Source of the DNA: Exiguobacterium sp. RIT594
GTDB taxonomy: Bacteria > Bacillota > Bacilli > Exiguobacteriales > Exiguobacteriaceae
Assembly: GCF_003339585.1 (NCBI RefSeq)
Contig: NZ_QPKF01000006.1
Location: 1 to 64,000 of the forward strand
Reading direction: 5' to 3'
DNA: 64,000 nucleotides
The notes beneath the pieces were generated by a model. That model was not told where the DNA came from and did no database searches. It saw only the letters and a list, made by a program, of their open reading frames with translations. A program made the position numbers and the translations under genes. Below, one piece after another: positions 61,266-64,000 of this stretch (its first letter is position 1; each line of letters begins with the position of its first letter).

Positions 61266-61307
61266 AGCAAAAGTGTCTCCTGTGAATGGGGGCACTTTTG
61301 CTTTTTT
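61266..61307 (+). terminator. pyrG leader attenuator
   Basis: AGCAAAAGTG-TCTCC and GGGGG-CACTTTTGCT form a 15-pair stem with a seven-base loop and six T, 54 bases before pyrG. The pyrimidine-rich TCTCC arm could instead pair with extra G residues at the 5' end of the RNA, which would prevent the terminator. Confidence 0.85.
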
Positions 61308-61316
61308 ATTTTTTAA

Positions 61317-62957
<1,641 letters not shown>

Positions 62958-62976
62958 GAAATAAAGCAAACGATTA

Positions 62977-63013
62977 AACACCCCTGTTTCCAAATTGGAG
63001 ACAGGGGTGTTCT
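62977..63013. terminator. Terminator between pyrG and the DUF2529 gene
   Basis: AACACCCCTGTTTCC and GGAGACAGGGGTGTT form a 15-pair stem with one mismatch and a short loop between convergent genes. Confidence 0.85.
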
Positions 63014-63034
63014 GTTTATTATAGAAGAAAAGCG

Positions 63035-63544
63035 TCATTCCCACTCTTCCGTCATCTCCTGTAACTGCGTCAAAATGTGCGTTAACAGGAAAGCACCAAG
63101 CGCGAGACTCGGTAACCCGTGACGGGAACCGTCTTCAGCCGGAAGCAGTCCCTTATCGAATTTTAAAGCAAGCGGTGCAATCGAACGTTCGAGTGTTTCG
63201 GTCACGTCACCGAGCGTGATGATCGAATACGGTGTGTGCCAGGCGTCATAGCGGGCGAGCGAGGCGAGCAGATCGGAACGTTCCGTATCCGGTGTGAAAA
63301 TCAATACACGGTCGACCGCATGGAGGGTTTTATGATCCTTAATTTTCGTGACACGCTTCATCTGGTCCGGACCGTCGGACAGCATTGGATACAGTCCTTC
63401 AAACTCGCCGTAGGCATCGAGATAGACTTTTCCTTGACCGACGAGTGCCTGGGCAAGCAGGCGGACGACATCGAACAATTCGTCTTCCTGTTTTGTAAGC
63501 GTTTGTAGTTTTCCGTTGAATTGTGTCGCTAAAATTTTCAGCAT
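63035..63544 (-). CDS. DUF2529 protein (YwjG-like)
   Basis: The 169-residue protein matches YwjG, found between pyrG and spo0F in B. subtilis. It has MLKILATQFNGKLQTL, a SIS-like alpha/beta core (GKVYLDAYGEFEGLYPMLSDG, RVLIFTPDTERSDLLA) and the C-terminal PSLALGAFLLTHIL. The family function is unknown; the fold suggests phosphosugar or nucleotide binding. The ATG at 63544 has GAGAGG nine bases upstream. It is transcribed away from spo0F. Confidence 0.88.
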   Translation of the reverse strand: MLKILATQFNGKLQTLTKQEDELFDVVRLLAQALVGQGKVYLDAYGEFEGLYPMLSDGPDQMKRVTKIKDHKTLHAVDRVLIFTPDTERSDLLASLARYDAWHTPYSIITLGDVTETLERSIAPLALKFDKGLLPAEDGSRHGLPSLALGAFLLTHILTQLQEMTEEWE

Positions 63545-63637
63545 TTCTAACATCCTCTCTAAATTTCTCTCACACACAGTATATAGCAAGTTTTGCTTTC
63601 ATGTAGAATGGAAATAACTAGAGGAGGAGTGTGGGAG

Positions 63638-64000
63638 ATGAAAGGAAGATTACTCATCGCGGAAGATGAACCGGGGATTCGGAATTTACTGGCACAATTG
63701 TTTCGGGCGCAAGGATATACGACCGATGTCGCTGTCGATGGTCTTGAGACGATCGAACGGCTGAAAGAGACGGAATACGACTTATTATTGATGGATGTCA
63801 ATATGCCGGGCCGAACCGGTCTTGAAGTATTGCGTCATCAGGACGAGGTCGGACGACGGATCCGGACGATTCTGATGACCGCTTTGGACGAAACAGAAGC
63901 GATGGAAGAAGCGAAACGACTCGGTGTCGTCGCCTTCTTCGGAAAGCCGTTTGACATCTTTGAATTAAAAAAAGAAGTGACTGTGCAAATTTCGAACGAT
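63638..64000 (+). CDS. spo0F: Spo0F-like single-domain response regulator (cut by window end)
   Basis: The visible 121 residues are a receiver domain with the acidic pocket E9-D10, phosphoacceptor D53 (LLLMDVNMPG), T81 in MTAL and K103 in FGKPFDIFEL. They match Spo0F over the full length (GIRNLLAQLF, GY, GVVAFF), and only the last few residues should lie outside the window. Spo0F passes phosphate from kinases to Spo0B in the sporulation phosphorelay. The gene order pyrG-ywjG-spo0F supports orthology. GGAGGAG lies upstream. Confidence 0.9.
   Translation, partial: MKGRLLIAEDEPGIRNLLAQLFRAQGYTTDVAVDGLETIERLKETEYDLLLMDVNMPGRTGLEVLRHQDEVGRRIRTILMTALDETEAMEEAKRLGVVAFFGKPFDIFELKKEVTVQISND

Noticed and set aside
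63638-64000. Presence of Spo0F taken as proof of sporulation
   Set aside because: Spo0F-like receivers can persist without the rest of the phosphorelay, and no other sporulation gene is in the window.

Overview
The window looks like a moderate-GC chromosome segment from a Gram-positive member of the Bacilli, probably Exiguobacterium or a close relative. The evidence is Bacillus-type SigmaA promoters, a perfect CIRCE element before groESL, Fur, MntR and Rex operators of Bacillus type, lipoproteins with lipoboxes, an LTA synthase-like protein, and two blocks of Bacillus gene order. Block one (about 0.46-11.4 kb plus 26.2-29.3 kb) is tsaE-tsaB-rimI-tsaD ... ydiF-type ABC-F, rex, tatA, tatC ... 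ydiK, ydiL, groES, groEL. Block two (60.6-64.0 kb) is rpoE-pyrG-ywjG(DUF2529)-spo0F. The genus is an inference from overall character; no rRNA or other decisive marker is present.

Layout. 0-0.4 kb: two identical initiator tRNA genes with a strong promoter and a terminator. 0.46-3.6 kb: the t6A and ribosomal-protein acetylation operon. 3.6-7.3 kb: a HAD dehalogenase, a TVP38-type membrane protein, a Fur-boxed flavodoxin, and an HxlR regulator divergent from a DoxX/flavin-reductase pair with three evenly spaced operators. 7.3-11.4 kb: ABC-F, rex with a Rex operator, tatA-tatC. 11.5-26.1 kb: an insertion relative to the Bacillus order. It holds tRNA-Ala, a large secreted S8 protease, an array of five related four-helix membrane proteins, a Fur-controlled siderophore ABC operon, a divergent Fur-boxed ferredoxin/flavodoxin-NADP reductase, a dicarboxylate/glutamate symporter and a DUF2089 operon. 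26.2-29.3 kb: ydiK, ydiL, groESL.

29.4-35.3 kb is accessory: an AT-rich kinase-like P-loop gene, a SatA-like acetyltransferase, a HEAT-repeat protein, and a TetR locus with a hydrolase, a quinone reductase and an SDR. 35.3-39.5 kb is an envelope pair (LTA synthase family, OatA-like acyltransferase). 39.6-46.5 kb has DUF2332, WrbA, a large orphan sensor kinase, small proteins and a PCYCGC lipoprotein. 46.6-50.7 kb is manganese/magnesium: an MntR-controlled mntABC operon divergent from mgtE. 50.7-56 kb holds a glycosyltransferase, a GGDEF protein overlapping a two-helix channel gene, and an SDR. 56-58.4 kb is a DeoR/oxidoreductase/DUF336 operon. 58.6-60.4 kb is an ArsR regulator with a YdcZ-type transporter pair and a GNAT.

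The most interesting signal is a family of three intergenic elements (18485-18637, 58432-58592 and, on the minus strand, 25199-25328). They share a three-way-junction fold, and their helices differ in sequence between copies by compensatory changes. That suggests a structured RNA or a structure-conserved repeat I do not recognise. Other notable items are the five-gene membrane array, the regularly spaced HxlR operators, an intra-operon terminator in the siderophore locus, a CTP-type attenuator before pyrG, a probably leaderless arsR, and a Spo0F homologue that would be remarkable if the host does not sporulate.
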